Below the pieces are notes generated by a model. It did no database searches. It saw only the letters and a program-made list of their open reading frames with translations, and was not told the DNA's origin. Position numbers and translations under genes: made by a program. A DNA stretch of 64,000 nt, from the NCBI GenBank assembly GCA_947177685.1, contig CAMWVE010000008.1, positions 1 through 64,000 on the forward strand, in the 5' to 3' direction. This DNA is from an uncultured Porphyromonadaceae bacterium. Its GTDB lineage: Bacteria; Bacteroidota; Bacteroidia; Bacteroidales; Muribaculaceae. Shown here one piece after another: positions 27,474 to 36,521 of the stretch (its first letter is position 1; every line of letters begins with the position of its first letter).

Positions 27474-28418
27474 ATGGCAAGTCCTGTTGATGTATTAGAT
27501 AATTTACGCTTTTGGGGTGGGAAAAGGAATAAGATACTTCAAAAGCTGAAATTTTATGGAGTTTGGAACAAGTTGACAGAGGTAGTTGCAAATATTTATT
27601 TGCCTGTTTATTTTGAGTTAACGAAGAATAATCCTAAACATTCGCTGTCTTCAAAAAAAGAAACCAATCCTGAAGTTGTCGTGTCGCTGACATCTTTTCC
27701 TAAGCGATTACCAACTTTACACAGAGTGATAGAAACTATTCTGCGACAATCGGTAAAGCCGGATAGACTTGTATTATATCTAACCGCTTCTCAAGTTCCT
27801 GATATTGAGAAATTACCTAAAAAGCTGCTCGAACAACGAAACCGTGGACTTGAAATTGTATTATGCCCTGATGCAATCAGGTCACATACAAAATATTTCT
27901 ATGCTTTCCAGACTTTCCCGGAATCAACGGTTATAACCGTTGATGATGATTTATACTATAAATCAGATTTAATAGAAACACACCTCAGAAATTCAAAAGC
28001 AAATCCCGGCAGTGTGGTGGCAAACTGGGTGAAGGAAATTATTCCCGGCAAGGAGAAATATAATGAATGGCCGGATGCAGAAATTGGCGTTCCAAAGAAA
28101 TCAAAAAATATGTTGGTTCTTGGAGTTTCAAGTGTCCTTTATCCACCACATTCAGTACATCCCGATGCTTTCAATGTGGAAAATATTCAAAATCTTACGC
28201 TAACTGCCGATGACGTGTGGTTAAGTGCTATGATCCTGAAACAGGGTACATCTGTATATTTTTCAGGTTATGATTATCGTCACTTACCGGTTCATATATC
28301 GAACAATGAGACACTTATCTCCGGTAATTATGTTAGGAATCAACTCTGTGTTGATGCCATCAACAAATATTATCAAGATAAAGGAGAATTGCGACCGTTT
28401 ATAGATATTCCCAAATAA
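27474..28418 (+). CDS. Glycosyltransferase with GT-A-like fold
   Basis: A 314-residue protein. A basic amphipathic N-terminus is followed by PEVVVSLTSFPKRLPTLHRVIETIL, a nucleotide-binding start seen in Bacteroidales glycan loci, and STVITVDDDLYYKSDLIETHL with a DDD metal site. LTADDVWLSAMILKQG is the likely catalytic-base region. No membrane helices are visible. It lies 15 bp after the Caps_synth gene. Donor and linkage are unknown. Confidence 0.82.
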   Translation: MASPVDVLDNLRFWGGKRNKILQKLKFYGVWNKLTEVVANIYLPVYFELTKNNPKHSLSSKKETNPEVVVSLTSFPKRLPTLHRVIETILRQSVKPDRLVLYLTASQVPDIEKLPKKLLEQRNRGLEIVLCPDAIRSHTKYFYAFQTFPESTVITVDDDLYYKSDLIETHLRNSKANPGSVVANWVKEIIPGKEKYNEWPDAEIGVPKKSKNMLVLGVSSVLYPPHSVHPDAFNVENIQNLTLTADDVWLSAMILKQGTSVYFSGYDYRHLPVHISNNETLISGNYVRNQLCVDAINKYYQDKGELRPFIDIPK

Positions 28419-28466
28419 ATTGGGATAAAAAGTTGAATATTCTAAATATAATTAATCCTTTGTTAT

Positions 28467-29582
28467 ATGATTAACGAGGGGATGATAGCAAAAAGGATTT
28501 CAGATACAATCAGCACTATGCGTTTCCCATTGCTGCTGATGGTAGTCCTGATTCATTGTTCACTTCGGTATAAAATCGGTGCATCCGGAAGTGGTTACAT
28601 TGCTGAAAATGTAATGTATTTTGTGTCTTTTTGCGTTTGCTCAATCGCTGTGCCTACATATTTTTTGATGTCAGGTTACCTATTCTTTGGGATAATGGGC
28701 AAAAATAGAAATATTTCCTTAAAAGAATATGGAAATAAACTCCGTAAACGGTTCTTCAGGCTATTAATTCCTTATTTATTATGGAATCTTATAGGGTTCT
28801 GCATGATGGCTCTTTTTATGGAAACTTCTCTGAAAAGATTTTTCCCGGGGCTAAATCTAACCATTGATTTCAAATACTTTATTAGCTGTTTTTGGTCTGT
28901 AGGAGATTTATTTACTTTTTTTCAAACCGCAGGCGCTCCGGTTGATGCGCCAATGTGGTTTGTTCGTGATTTAATAATATTGACCTTACTGTCTCCCTTA
29001 ATTGCGCTAATATATAAGTATTTAAAATTCTGGATCTTGATTCCATTGACCGTATTGTTTATTTTAGGAATTTGGCCTCATGTAGTCGGATTTTCTTTGA
29101 CCGGTATATTGTTTTATATGTTTGGTGCATATTTTTCAATTTCACAGAGCAAGATTATTCCACAAATGTCAAAATTATGGTGGATGCCGTTTGTTGCGGT
29201 AATAGTCTTTACGGTTGAAACATGGATTCGTCCATCGGGGTATCCATATATACATTCATTCTCAATCTTGACCGGTTCTGTAGCATTTATTTATATCGCC
29301 ATTCAGGTATCTAAACATGAGAGAGTTGTCAAAAAACTTTCAGCATTGGGAAATTTAGGTTTTTTTATTTTCGCATTTCACATGTTGATTTCTTCTGAAA
29401 CAGCAACTATTATTTGTCGGATTTTAAAGCCTGCAACTAACTTGGGTTGGCTGGGTTGCTATATGTTGATGTTTTTGACACTGATATTTGTATCAACAGT
29501 TTTATATCTGGGATTAAAGAAGTTGTTACCCGGGTTTTTATCACTGCTTGTGGGTACTTTCAAACCAGCATTAACAAAATAA
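28467..29582 (+). CDS. Acyltransferase family 3 membrane protein
   Basis: A 371-residue protein with about ten membrane helices. RISDTISTMRFPLLLMVVLIHCSLRYK holds the conserved His near the end of helix 1. SIAVPTYFLMSGYLFFGI, the basic loop LRKRFFRLLIPYLLWN and APMWFVRDLIILTLLSP are all typical of family 3 acyltransferases. It is preceded by a 48-bp AT-rich gap and followed by GT2 after 4 bp. No long homopolymer, so it should be constitutively in frame. Confidence 0.88.
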   Translation: MINEGMIAKRISDTISTMRFPLLLMVVLIHCSLRYKIGASGSGYIAENVMYFVSFCVCSIAVPTYFLMSGYLFFGIMGKNRNISLKEYGNKLRKRFFRLLIPYLLWNLIGFCMMALFMETSLKRFFPGLNLTIDFKYFISCFWSVGDLFTFFQTAGAPVDAPMWFVRDLIILTLLSPLIALIYKYLKFWILIPLTVLFILGIWPHVVGFSLTGILFYMFGAYFSISQSKIIPQMSKLWWMPFVAVIVFTVETWIRPSGYPYIHSFSILTGSVAFIYIAIQVSKHERVVKKLSALGNLGFFIFAFHMLISSETATIICRILKPATNLGWLGCYMLMFLTLIFVSTVLYLGLKKLLPGFLSLLVGTFKPALTK

Positions 29583-29586
29583 TCCA

Positions 29587-30540
29587 ATGGATCTCACCAT
29601 AGCAATTTGCGTTTACAACGCTGGAAAATATATTGAGCAAACTTTAACTGATCTTTCAATGCAGTCAGTGTCTGACTTCGATTTGCTTATCGTCAATGAC
29701 TGCTCGACGGATAATTCTGTTGAGGTCATCAAGAGTTATTTCGATAAGCATCCCCGAGAGTATGAACTGATTAACCAGCAAAAAAATCAGGGTATCGCTT
29801 TTGCACGCCAGACTGCTCTGGAAAAGGCAAAGACAAAATATCTTCTTTATATTGATGCTGATGATCTGTTGGCCCCCAATATCGTTGAGAAGTTATATAA
29901 AACTATCGAATCCGATTCAAACATCATGGCTGTGACATGTTGGTCTCAATTCATTGATATGCACGGAAATAAATTGATGGGCGGAACTTATCTTGGTGTT
30001 CGTGGTAGGGACGAATTTATGATGAAGGCAAAAGCCGGAAAGTTGTTTTTTATGCCAATCCATACAATTTTTGACCGGGAAATAGCTATTAAAGCCGGCG
30101 GCTTCACTACAACCGGATTTTTCGACGGCAAACCTCGTTATCAAGATTATTGCGAGGAACTCGACCTGTGGACGCGGATGAGCGATTTCTATGTCGAAGG
30201 AAAATATTTCACTACAATACCTGAGGCTCTCTATTTCTATCGCAAAAGCACCGGGTTGTCATCAAATCATTTCAACATGATTCTCAAGATGCGTTACACC
30301 AAATGCAACGTCAGAAGGCGGCGCGCCGGCAAGGAGAACCTTACTTTTGTGGAATTCTATAATTCTTTGGGCGACAAAGAACTTAAAGCATTAAAAAAGG
30401 AGGCATTCGCTGCCGATAGTCTCCGAAATGGGGCTATGCTTTTGAAACGAGGCAATATACTGAAGGGTCCATGGCTGTTGCTCCGTTCATTCGTTGCCAA
30501 ACCATCCTATTTTATTGATAAATTAAAGAATAATATATGA
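29587..30540 (+). CDS. Family 2 glycosyltransferase
   Basis: A 317-residue GT2 enzyme. MDLTIAICVYNAGKYIEQTL, FDLLIVNDCSTDNSVEVI, QKNQGIAFARQTALEKA and YLLYIDADDLLAPNIVEKL (the DAD metal site) are all present, with EELDLWTRMSDFYVEGKY downstream. Its DNA is GC-richer than the flanking acyltransferase genes and resembles the next gene, to which it is coupled by a 4-bp overlap. The two probably moved together. The donor is unknown. Confidence 0.9.
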   Translation: MDLTIAICVYNAGKYIEQTLTDLSMQSVSDFDLLIVNDCSTDNSVEVIKSYFDKHPREYELINQQKNQGIAFARQTALEKAKTKYLLYIDADDLLAPNIVEKLYKTIESDSNIMAVTCWSQFIDMHGNKLMGGTYLGVRGRDEFMMKAKAGKLFFMPIHTIFDREIAIKAGGFTTTGFFDGKPRYQDYCEELDLWTRMSDFYVEGKYFTTIPEALYFYRKSTGLSSNHFNMILKMRYTKCNVRRRRAGKENLTFVEFYNSLGDKELKALKKEAFAADSLRNGAMLLKRGNILKGPWLLLRSFVAKPSYFIDKLKNNI

Positions 30541-31862
30541 GCGTTTCTACACAAACCTCAAACCTTATACGGCAGGTAATCGCTTACCTTAACGAAAACA
30601 CGGAATATGCCGTGATGCGCAATTTTGACGGTTTGCCTGACAGCAATTCTGCACGCGACATCGACATCATAATCCGAAAAAAGGATTTAAACCGGATTAA
30701 GAAACCCCTTGTGAAATTAATCGATGGACTCGGATGGAAGATAGTAACTTATCTCAACTCCGACCGTTTGTTCACTCTTGTTTGCGCCCGTAACGATGGC
30801 GATAACACGTCGATAATGCAATGGGACTTTTTTGTCGACACATCCGTGTTCGGCATATTGTTGATGGATGCCGATGAATTTCTGAAAGATAAAGAGTTCA
30901 ACGGATTTCTTTGGCATCTGAAAACAGACTCTCAGTTCCTTGACAAATATCTCTATGACCGGGCAGTAGGCGCTGAATATCCTGAAAAATATCACTCTAC
31001 CCGCGAGGCTGCAAAGGATTCTCCCGCGGTGAAGTCTAAGTTGCGAAAATTGTTCGGGCAGGATAGCGTGGAAACTTGTGATAGGACTGGCGGTAAAAAG
31101 CTGTTGATGAAAGCAATAGCCCACAATCTCACTACGCGACCTTTTGAGCTTATTGGTGGCGTAGGTCGATTCTTACAAACTTTTGTGGGTAATTACATAA
31201 TGTCGCGCACAGGTTTCTCAATGGGATTCACCGGACCAGATGGTTCGGGTAAGACCACGGTCATCGACCGCACCATTGAACGTCTTGGCGATGTTTTCAA
31301 GACAGCGCATGCCTACTATCATTTCCGTCCAGCCCTCTTTGGCAACCTCGGCGAGGTGGCACATTCCGCCGGTATAAAGAAGGATGTTGACCGAAACTAC
31401 AGCGACCCTCATCGTGGAGGCAAGACCGGAGTTCTGTCATCAACTGCCCGACTTTGCTATTACTCAATAGATTATATCATTGGATATTTTGTAAAAGTCA
31501 AGAGCAAGACACGCATCACCCGACTGGTGATATTTGACCGCTATTTCACCGATATCATTTGTGATTCGCGTCGTTCGCGCATCTATCTATCGCCTAAATT
31601 CCTGAATCTGTGGCGTAAGCTTTTTATTCCATCCCTTGACTACAACATATTGCTTACCGCCTCATCCGAGACCATCCTTGCCCGCAAACGTGAGCTTGAT
31701 GAAAGAGGTATTCGCGAAATTAACGAGCGCATAGATTTTCTTGCTCCTAAAAAAGGCTATTTTAAAGTCCTGAATGAGTCCACACCCGATGCAGCTGTGA
31801 CGGAAATCCTCAACCATATTTTTGATCAGCAGCATCGTAAGAATCTGAAAAGATTAAGATAA
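30537..31862 (+). CDS. Nucleotidyltransferase-like + thymidylate-kinase-like P-loop fusion protein
   Basis: A 441-residue two-domain protein. Residues 1-165 resemble nucleotidyltransferase-fold proteins: YAVMRNFDGLPDSNSARDIDIIIRKKDL carries a D-x-D-like site. Residues 220-430 are a thymidylate-kinase-like P-loop domain with Walker A GFTGPDGSGKTTVIDRTI, later LVIFDRYFTDIICDSRRSR and ASSETILARKRELDERG (lid/base-binding region). Such fusions recur in Bacteroidales glycan loci. The substrate may be a sugar or lipid intermediate rather than dTMP (inference). It overlaps the upstream GT2 by 4 bp. Confidence 0.8.
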   Translation: MSVSTQTSNLIRQVIAYLNENTEYAVMRNFDGLPDSNSARDIDIIIRKKDLNRIKKPLVKLIDGLGWKIVTYLNSDRLFTLVCARNDGDNTSIMQWDFFVDTSVFGILLMDADEFLKDKEFNGFLWHLKTDSQFLDKYLYDRAVGAEYPEKYHSTREAAKDSPAVKSKLRKLFGQDSVETCDRTGGKKLLMKAIAHNLTTRPFELIGGVGRFLQTFVGNYIMSRTGFSMGFTGPDGSGKTTVIDRTIERLGDVFKTAHAYYHFRPALFGNLGEVAHSAGIKKDVDRNYSDPHRGGKTGVLSSTARLCYYSIDYIIGYFVKVKSKTRITRLVIFDRYFTDIICDSRRSRIYLSPKFLNLWRKLFIPSLDYNILLTASSETILARKRELDERGIREINERIDFLAPKKGYFKVLNESTPDAAVTEILNHIFDQQHRKNLKRLR

Positions 31863-31888
31863 CTCAATACTTTTGAGAAAACTTAGCT

Positions 31889-32884
31889 ATGCAGCTTACT
31901 TGGATTAATACAGTTAAAGCATTTTGTATGATAGGTGTATACATTTTACATTCACTTCATTATACAAATACAACTAACGATCTTGCTTTCGCTTTAATCT
32001 CGCCTTTTTATGTAAATGCATTTTTTGTCATAAGTGGAATTCTCTTTTTTAGAAAATGGTTGAATATGCCACATGACAAAGTTAATAAAAATTTGGGTGA
32101 GGCATATCTGAATCTGCTTTTTAGACTTTTTATACCTACATTATTATTTTCGACTATTTTTTTCATACCCAAATTGCTTTACCATTCAAACGACTTTTCT
32201 ATCAATTCGTATGTTTATAACGTTTTGGGAGGAACAAGTTTTTGGTTTACTTCGGCAATGTGTGTTACACAAATTGCGATATTGACATTTTTAACTATTA
32301 GGATTGAGGGGGGGGGTAAAATGCTGATATATAGCACTTTATCCATTGTGATTATGTTAGCTGTTCCCTTCCTGAAAATATTGAATCCAGAACCATTCCC
32401 ATGGTATTGGAAAACTGGATTAGCTGCTGTGCCATTTATGACACTGGGAGGTTTAATATACACTGCACGCAGAATCCTCAAAGAAAGGAAACGTTTAATA
32501 GCAATGGCAGCATTAATCGTTTATGCAGTATCTGTTATTTACATATTGTCCGGAGCTGAAATAATGTATGCTCTTATGAGTGTAAGATTTAATTTTGCAG
32601 GAACTGCCATAACTCTTTCAGGAATAACATTCATTATTTCATTGTGTTATTTTTGGAATCCGCAATATAAATTACTTCAGTTCATAGGTAAGAATTCCAT
32701 AATTTTTTACTTTTTTTCCGGATTTCTCCCTGCCTCACTGTCCTCAATATCGCTTTTGCGTTCATTGGGCGGATTCGGAATTTCTGTTTTAGGAATTTCC
32801 ATCGGAGTTTTACTCACGTGGATAGTAGTTAACTACCTGCCGTTCCTAACTGATTTGAGAAAATTAAAATGTCTGAGAAAATAA
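31889..32884 (+). CDS. Acyltransferase family 3 membrane protein, phase-variable (G9 tract, currently ON)
   Basis: A 331-residue membrane protein. MQLTWINTVKAFCMIGVYILHSLHY has the conserved His of the family, followed by FYVNAFFVISGILFFRKW and LNLLFRLFIPTLLFS. Codons 140-143 lie on a run of nine G (32308-32316), read here as Glu-Gly-Gly-Gly-Lys. With ten G the next codon is TAA. With eight G a TGA follows within four codons. The gene is therefore a classic slipped-strand on/off switch. It is AT-rich, and its stop region overlaps a broken glycosyltransferase start. Confidence 0.9.
   Translation: MQLTWINTVKAFCMIGVYILHSLHYTNTTNDLAFALISPFYVNAFFVISGILFFRKWLNMPHDKVNKNLGEAYLNLLFRLFIPTLLFSTIFFIPKLLYHSNDFSINSYVYNVLGGTSFWFTSAMCVTQIAILTFLTIRIEGGGKMLIYSTLSIVIMLAVPFLKILNPEPFPWYWKTGLAAVPFMTLGGLIYTARRILKERKRLIAMAALIVYAVSVIYILSGAEIMYALMSVRFNFAGTAITLSGITFIISLCYFWNPQYKLLQFIGKNSIIFYFFSGFLPASLSSISLLRSLGGFGISVLGISIGVLLTWIVVNYLPFLTDLRKLKCLRK
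32308..32316 (+). repeat. Homopolymer G9, phase-variation tract 1
   Basis: Nine consecutive G in an AT-rich gene. Either a +1 or a -1 change creates an immediate stop (TAA or TGA). The tract lies between helices in the middle of the acyltransferase, so a truncated product would lose half its membrane segments. Confidence 0.95.
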
Positions 32885-32976
32885 ACTCTTCTTATGCCTG
32901 TGAACCCGGACTCGGCAGTGAAATGGGAGTAGGGTGGCAGTGGGTGCTGGAAATGTCACGTCGGTCTAAGTTTTGA
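32869..32976 (+). pseudogene. Truncated 5' copy of the downstream GT4 gene (35 codons)
   Basis: An open frame from ATG 32869 to TGA 32974-32976 encodes SSYACEPGLGSEMGVGWQW and then VLEMSRR before stopping. Positions 32891-32976 match 34113-34198, the start of the intact glycosyltransferase gene (SAYACEPGLGSEIGVGWHW), with only about nine mismatches in 86 bp. The rest of the gene is missing. The fragment overlaps the 3' end of the upstream acyltransferase exactly as the intact GT gene overlaps its own upstream acyltransferase, so it is a leftover from cassette exchange. Translation of a 35-residue peptide is possible but probably meaningless. Confidence 0.9.
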
Positions 32977-33043
32977 GAGAAAGATATAAATTTATATACG
33001 ATAATCGCCAATCAAAATCAAAGAAATTTAAATCATTGAAATA

Positions 33044-34099
33044 ATGCCAAAACAGCGTATACAATATTTTGATGCCATTCGAGGACTTGCAATGCTCTTT
33101 GTTGTGATGGGGCATATTAGTTTATTCTCATTTCATAAAAGTGGTTGTGGATTGCTGGGTGTTGTAACGAGCCTTGAAATACCATTATTCTTCCTTATCA
33201 GCGGATATTTTACATATAAACCTTCATCATTTTGGACATTTTCAAATATCTCCTCGTCTATCCAACGAAAATTTATGGCATTAATAGTTCCTGCTATAAT
33301 TTTTGTGATGGCTTATACATTTTTGCAAGGTGGCGTAAGTGTTGAAAATATTATGTATGATCCATATAAATACGGATATTGGTTTACAATTTCTCTGTTT
33401 GAATTCTTCTTGATAAGCATTCCTGTGTTGAAAGTTGTTTCGAGAAGCAATTGGCTTATTGATAGTGTTTTAGCGTGGGGGGGGGTAATTTTGGTATTTG
33501 TAGGAGTATACCTCATTCGCATTCAGGATACCAATCGGTTGATTGGTTTGTTCGGACTGCAGCATTTAACTGACTATATTTACTTCTTATTGGGAATTTT
33601 GTGGCACAAATATTCTGATAGATTCAATAACGCCTTGAGAAATAATTTACTAATCACATTGTTATGTGTTGTTTTTTTCGTTGGGAACATGTTCTCTTTC
33701 GGAGGAAACGACGGCTTAACATATTTCGGTCCATCATCAACATTTTACTTCCTTATCCTAACATTGTCCGGATTATGTATGACTGTGAAAATATTTCAAC
33801 ATTACGAAGTCTTGAGCAGTGATAATTTATGTGGTAGATTTTTGAAATTAGCCGGAACTTGGTCACTTGAAATATATTTTATTCACTACTTTATATTACC
33901 AAGAAATCTGACTGTAATTGGCTCATTCTTTGAGAATAATCATAATAGTATTATTGAATTTGCACTTGTTCTCATTCTGGCAATTCTTGTAATTATTTCA
34001 AGTGTGCTGATTGCGAAAATATTGTCGTTGTCCTCAATTTTATCATGGCTGTTGTTGGGGAAGAAACTTGAATTAAGAAAACAGATACGAAATGACTAA
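33044..34099 (+). CDS. Acyltransferase family 3 membrane protein, phase-variable (G9 tract, currently ON)
   Basis: A 351-residue membrane protein. IQYFDAIRGLAMLFVVMGHISL ends helix 1 with the conserved His. SLEIPLFFLISGYFTY and the basic loop IQRKFMALIVPAIIF follow, ending with SLEIYFIHYFIL. A run of nine G (33477-33485) encodes Trp-Gly-Gly-Val at about residues 145-148. One G fewer gives TAA at once; one more shifts into a frame that stops after about thirty codons. It overlaps the next glycosyltransferase gene by 8 bp. Confidence 0.9.
   Translation: MPKQRIQYFDAIRGLAMLFVVMGHISLFSFHKSGCGLLGVVTSLEIPLFFLISGYFTYKPSSFWTFSNISSSIQRKFMALIVPAIIFVMAYTFLQGGVSVENIMYDPYKYGYWFTISLFEFFLISIPVLKVVSRSNWLIDSVLAWGGVILVFVGVYLIRIQDTNRLIGLFGLQHLTDYIYFLLGILWHKYSDRFNNALRNNLLITLLCVVFFVGNMFSFGGNDGLTYFGPSSTFYFLILTLSGLCMTVKIFQHYEVLSSDNLCGRFLKLAGTWSLEIYFIHYFILPRNLTVIGSFFENNHNSIIEFALVLILAILVIISSVLIAKILSLSSILSWLLLGKKLELRKQIRND
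33477..33485 (+). repeat. Homopolymer G9, phase-variation tract 2
   Basis: Nine G preceded by T and followed by TAATTTTGG. Loss of one G makes the TAA in frame immediately; gain of one truncates about thirty codons later. It lies inside an acyltransferase gene at a position similar to tract 1. Confidence 0.95.
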
Positions 34100-35315
34100 A
34101 ATCTTCATCTCCGCTTATGCCTGCGAACCCGGACTCGGCAGTGAAATCGGGGTAGGGTGGCACTGGGTGCTGGAAATGTCACGCCGGTTTGAGTTATGGG
34201 TGCTGACGCGTGAGAGCAACCGCCACACCATAGAGCCGTGGATCGCTGATCATCCGGAGTATGCCGGAATTCATTTCCTATATTTCGATCTTCCGAAGTG
34301 GGCTCGTTTCTGGAAGAAAGGACTGCGTGGAGTGCGCACATATTATAATATATGGCAGCGACTTACGGATAAAATCGTGAAGCGTACGATGGAAGAGAAT
34401 GACATTCATGTCTTTCATCATCTGACCTACGGAAATGCCCTGTGGCAGGTCAGTGCGTCAGGTTCGCGTCACACCTTCATCTGGGGTCCCATCGGTGGGC
34501 TGGAGACTATTCCAGAGGACTATACCCGTCATTATGGCACCAAGTCAAGGTTTGTCGAGAAGTTACGCAGAATAGCAGTAGATCGTTCGGTTAAAAGCCG
34601 ATCGTTCAGGAAACGTGCCGAGCGGGCTGCTCTCATCCTTTGCAAAACGGAGGATACCATGCGGCTTCTTCCGGAATCTGCACGAAAAAATGCGGTTCTG
34701 TTTACTGATGTCGCAACAGATACGGAAATTGCTGTGAATAAGGAGATTGCCAAGGCATACAACGGACTTGACTGCATAGTGGTAGGCAGGCTTGATGCAT
34801 GGCGCGGATTTGATCTGGCGATTCTTGCCGTTAATGAGGCGAGGCAGAAAAATCCCGACATAAGGCTGACCATTGTTGGCAAAGGTGAGGACCGTGAACG
34901 ACTTGAAGCACTTGTCAAGCAGTGTGGATTGGAAAATAATGTAGTTTTCACTGGAGGTGTCTCAGGTGAAAAATACCGCGAATTGATGCAACAGGCTGAT
35001 ATAGTGCTTAATCCATCGTTAAAGGAAGGAGCAGTAACTGTTTCGTTCGATGCCATGGCTATGGGCAAGCCGCTGATTGCCATTGACACAGGCGGCTACA
35101 CACGATATTTCAAGCCGGAATACTCAATAGTTGTTCCGCGTCGAGACCGGGATTCCACCGTTCATGAGTTGGCAGCGGCAATAAACAGGCTCTCTGACAG
35201 TGAGTTAAGAAAACGTATGGGCGAAAATGCCATGAAGTCATCAGGCGTATTCTCATGGCGCCATCATGGTGAAGAAATTTGCGACATTATCCAACGGACC
35301 ATTGACAAATCTTGA
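34092..35315 (+). CDS. Family 4 glycosyltransferase
   Basis: A 407-residue GT-B enzyme. MTKIFISAYACEPGLGSEIG is the glycine-rich N-terminal start. The donor domain has LDCIVVGRLDAWRGFDLAIL, IRLTIVGKGEDRERLEALV, NNVVFTGGVSGEKYRELM and VLNPSLKEGAVTVSFDAMAMGKPLIA with the E-x7-E-like motif. It is GC-richer than the preceding acyltransferase. A degenerate copy of its first ~30 codons lies 1.2 kb upstream. It overlaps the following kinase-like gene by 50 bp in another frame. Confidence 0.9.
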   Translation: MTKIFISAYACEPGLGSEIGVGWHWVLEMSRRFELWVLTRESNRHTIEPWIADHPEYAGIHFLYFDLPKWARFWKKGLRGVRTYYNIWQRLTDKIVKRTMEENDIHVFHHLTYGNALWQVSASGSRHTFIWGPIGGLETIPEDYTRHYGTKSRFVEKLRRIAVDRSVKSRSFRKRAERAALILCKTEDTMRLLPESARKNAVLFTDVATDTEIAVNKEIAKAYNGLDCIVVGRLDAWRGFDLAILAVNEARQKNPDIRLTIVGKGEDRERLEALVKQCGLENNVVFTGGVSGEKYRELMQQADIVLNPSLKEGAVTVSFDAMAMGKPLIAIDTGGYTRYFKPEYSIVVPRRDRDSTVHELAAAINRLSDSELRKRMGENAMKSSGVFSWRHHGEEICDIIQRTIDKS

Positions 35316-36381
35316 CAACATATTGATCCCCGGCAACTACCGGTGCTACCGTTTGGAAAATGCTGACGGAAAGGTGTGGATTCTTCCTGCCGGTCATCTT
35401 CATACCGCTATGGAGTTGTATCAGCCCAGCGGCAGCAAAGGCAAGATGCTAAAGAAATTGTTCCCGTATCTCCATAAATTGCCGGGTGTTACGGGTGCCA
35501 TTCACGCCCAGACCATAAGTGTCAGTCTGGCTGACGAGATTGCCCTTCATGCAGAATCGGCATTTAAGGTTACTGAACTTGACTTTGCGGTATTTGGCGG
35601 CACACCTTCTGTACATCAGAAAGTTACGATTCAGTTTTTCAAGGGAAACAAAATTCTGGGCTATGGTAAAGTTGCTGCCAGTCATGACATTGCTGCCCTG
35701 TTCAACCATGAGGAAAAGCTACTGCAGAATTTGAGATCTGCCGGTGTAACGGACATCCCGGCGTGTCTGTATTGCGGTGAACTTCAGTCAGGGAACCATC
35801 TTTTTTTGCAGACTACAACCAAGACAAGCTCATCATTTTCGCCTGAAAATTGGACTCCGCTGCATGAGCGATTCTTACGGTCTCTTACTGAAAAAACATG
35901 CCGTCGACAGCTTTTCGACCAAACAGACTTTGCCTTTTCGCTCATGTCGCTTAAGGAAAATGTCGATTTCCTGCCGGAGGAGTTCCGTGGCGTGGTTTTG
36001 GATGGAATTGACACCGTGTTGCAATCACACCGTGGCAAAGATGTTGATTTCTCAGCTTTCCATGCCGACTTCACCCCTTGGAACATGTTTGTGGAGCAGG
36101 GCAGACTCTTTGTATTCGACTGGGAATATGGCAGGCTGAGTTATCCGCCCATGCTTGACCGATACCATTTTTTCATCCAGCAGGCTCTCCACGTCAAGCA
36201 TTTAAGTCCTGCCGCTACACTTGACAGCATTAAATCATACGAATGGTTTGATTCTCAGGAACTCAGCTATTATTTGCTTGATATAATCTCGCGGTTCACA
36301 CTTCGTGAAAACGGGCAAGTGTCAGCCTCCCTTTCTGCGAGTTTGAAATTTTGGACCGATTTACTCCATGAAAATAGTTAG
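35266..36381 (+). CDS. APH-like phosphotransferase (protein-kinase-fold small-molecule kinase)
   Basis: A 371-residue soluble protein. The C-terminal half contains the catalytic loop FSAFHADFTPWNMFVEQG (HxDxxxxN) and LFVFDWEYGRLSYPPMLD (metal-binding Asp in FDWE), both hallmarks of the aminoglycoside phosphotransferase/choline-kinase fold. The N-terminal lobe (VTIQFFKGNKILGYGKVAAS) is the ATP-binding beta sheet. It probably phosphorylates a sugar, lipid or other precursor used by the operon rather than an antibiotic. The listed ATG overlaps the GT4 gene by 50 bp; a TTG near 35308 is an alternative start. Confidence 0.82.
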   Translation: MVKKFATLSNGPLTNLDNILIPGNYRCYRLENADGKVWILPAGHLHTAMELYQPSGSKGKMLKKLFPYLHKLPGVTGAIHAQTISVSLADEIALHAESAFKVTELDFAVFGGTPSVHQKVTIQFFKGNKILGYGKVAASHDIAALFNHEEKLLQNLRSAGVTDIPACLYCGELQSGNHLFLQTTTKTSSSFSPENWTPLHERFLRSLTEKTCRRQLFDQTDFAFSLMSLKENVDFLPEEFRGVVLDGIDTVLQSHRGKDVDFSAFHADFTPWNMFVEQGRLFVFDWEYGRLSYPPMLDRYHFFIQQALHVKHLSPAATLDSIKSYEWFDSQELSYYLLDIISRFTLRENGQVSASLSASLKFWTDLLHENS

Positions 36382-36521
36382 TTTTACTTGTTGGTGATTT
36401 TAAGTATGATTATCAAGTTCTTAGGATAGGATACATTGTTAACAGTATCTAATTTACAATAGATCGATGAGTTTATATTTTTTATTACGAAGAGAATGTC
36501 AATCAGAAAAATAACTAAAAT

